NCBI GenBank assembly: GCA_035516255.1 | Contig: DATJAL010000017.1 | Coordinates: 16,018 to 80,017, forward strand | Reading direction: 5' to 3' | Source: Chitinivibrionales bacterium | GTDB taxonomy: Bacteria; Fibrobacterota; Chitinivibrionia; Chitinivibrionales; FEN-1185 | DNA length: 64,000 nucleotides | Part shown: in pieces, positions 63,787 to 64,000 of the stretch | Layout: every line of letters begins with the position of its first letter | Position numbering within the stretch: position 1 is the stretch's first letter | The notes under the pieces: generated by a model | The model's input: the letters and a program-made list of their open reading frames with translations, nothing else | Databases searched by the model: none | Told to the model about the DNA's origin: nothing | Translations under genes and position numbers: made by a program

Positions 63787-64000
63787 ATGATAAAGAAAAT
63801 TGCACCTCGTTTTATTTTTCTGACTGCAATGGTGGTGGCTGCGTTTTTCCCAAATAGGATATTTCCCGCATATATCGAAGGGATTGACACGACGGATGCA
63901 AACGGATATGGACTGGATTCGACATTTAAGATTGGAACAAACGGCATGGCAATTGGGAACAACGGTGCATCTGTCATCAATTATAATAGCTTGGCTGGCT
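63787..64000 (+). CDS. Start of a secreted protein, cut by the window end
   Basis: ATG 63787 follows a strong AAGGAGG. The 71 visible codons encode a signal-type N-terminus (FIFLTAMVVAAFFPNRIFPA) and then a Gly/Asn-rich stretch (DTTDANGYGLDSTFKIGTNG). The frame is open to the window end, so the product is unknown. Composition is AT-rich like the gene at 61510. Confidence 0.55.
   Translation, partial: MIKKIAPRFIFLTAMVVAAFFPNRIFPAYIEGIDTTDANGYGLDSTFKIGTNGMAIGNNGASVINYNSLAG

Overview
The window looks like a chromosomal segment of a GC-rich (codons mostly ending in G or C), Gram-negative, polysaccharide-degrading bacterium of the Fibrobacterota / Chitinispirillales type, or a close uncultured relative in the FCB superphylum. 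Three observations support this. There are two members of the Fibrobacter-type TIGR02147 family. About a dozen secreted proteins end in a C-terminal domain of the Por/T9SS sorting type (a short beta domain with an 'xYDLSGRxV ... GVYxxKL' pattern). There are also many lipoproteins and outer-membrane barrels. No rRNA, tRNA, CRISPR array, prophage or replication origin was seen.

Layout. 0-3 kb: a polysaccharide-lyase-like protein and a DUF5010-like protein. 3-5.2 kb: a small membrane protein, a bactofilin and a methyltransferase-like protein. 5.2-15.5 kb: a DUF6600 protein, an MgtA-type P-type ATPase coupled to a PTS EIIA protein, a LytS/LytTR two-component pair, a MORN protein, a lipoprotein and an O-methyltransferase. 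15.6-22.6 kb: secreted Asp-box propeller, heparinase II/III-like and beta-helix proteins. 23-31.3 kb: a PIG-V-like mannosyltransferase, an M61-like lipoprotein peptidase, an SPFH protein, a second DUF6600 protein, a TPR lipoprotein and a Ser/Thr kinase. 31.6-44 kb: a DUF5107-like protein, a di-heme oxidoreductase, a TIGR02147-lipoprotein module, and an operon of sorting-domain protein, beta-propeller di-heme cytochrome and outer-membrane barrel. 44-49.5 kb: tandem GH105 hydrolases, a short YhcH-like protein, and a second TIGR02147-lipoprotein module. 49.5-54.3 kb: a DUF6178-like protein, AlkD, an AgmX-like lipoprotein, an Asp-box protein and a PilZ protein. 54.7-60.7 kb: tandem GH2-like proteins. 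60.7-63.7 kb: a scrambled segment with an IS3 transposase remnant, an M23 peptidase remnant, an FN3 protein and a beta-lactamase-fold remnant.

Function. Lyases, GH105 and GH2-like enzymes, a beta-helix protein and a sensor kinase with a GH2-like sugar-binding ectodomain suggest extracellular attack on uronic-acid-containing polysaccharides. The genes are scattered single units or tandem pairs, not one SusCD-type locus. Several genes share sigma70-like promoters (TTGACA/T, 17 bp, TATATT-like).

Most notable. (1) Two independent modules in which a TIGR02147 gene overlaps a following lipoprotein gene by ATGA. (2) At least three families of GC-rich palindromic intergenic repeats, placed mostly just after stop codons. 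(3) Two adjacent 98- and 104-nt imperfect inverted repeats near 36.8 kb that could be structured RNAs. (4) A GH2-like pair with Gly at the usual acid/base Glu position. (5) An operon joining a two-heme-site secreted cytochrome to an outer-membrane barrel.
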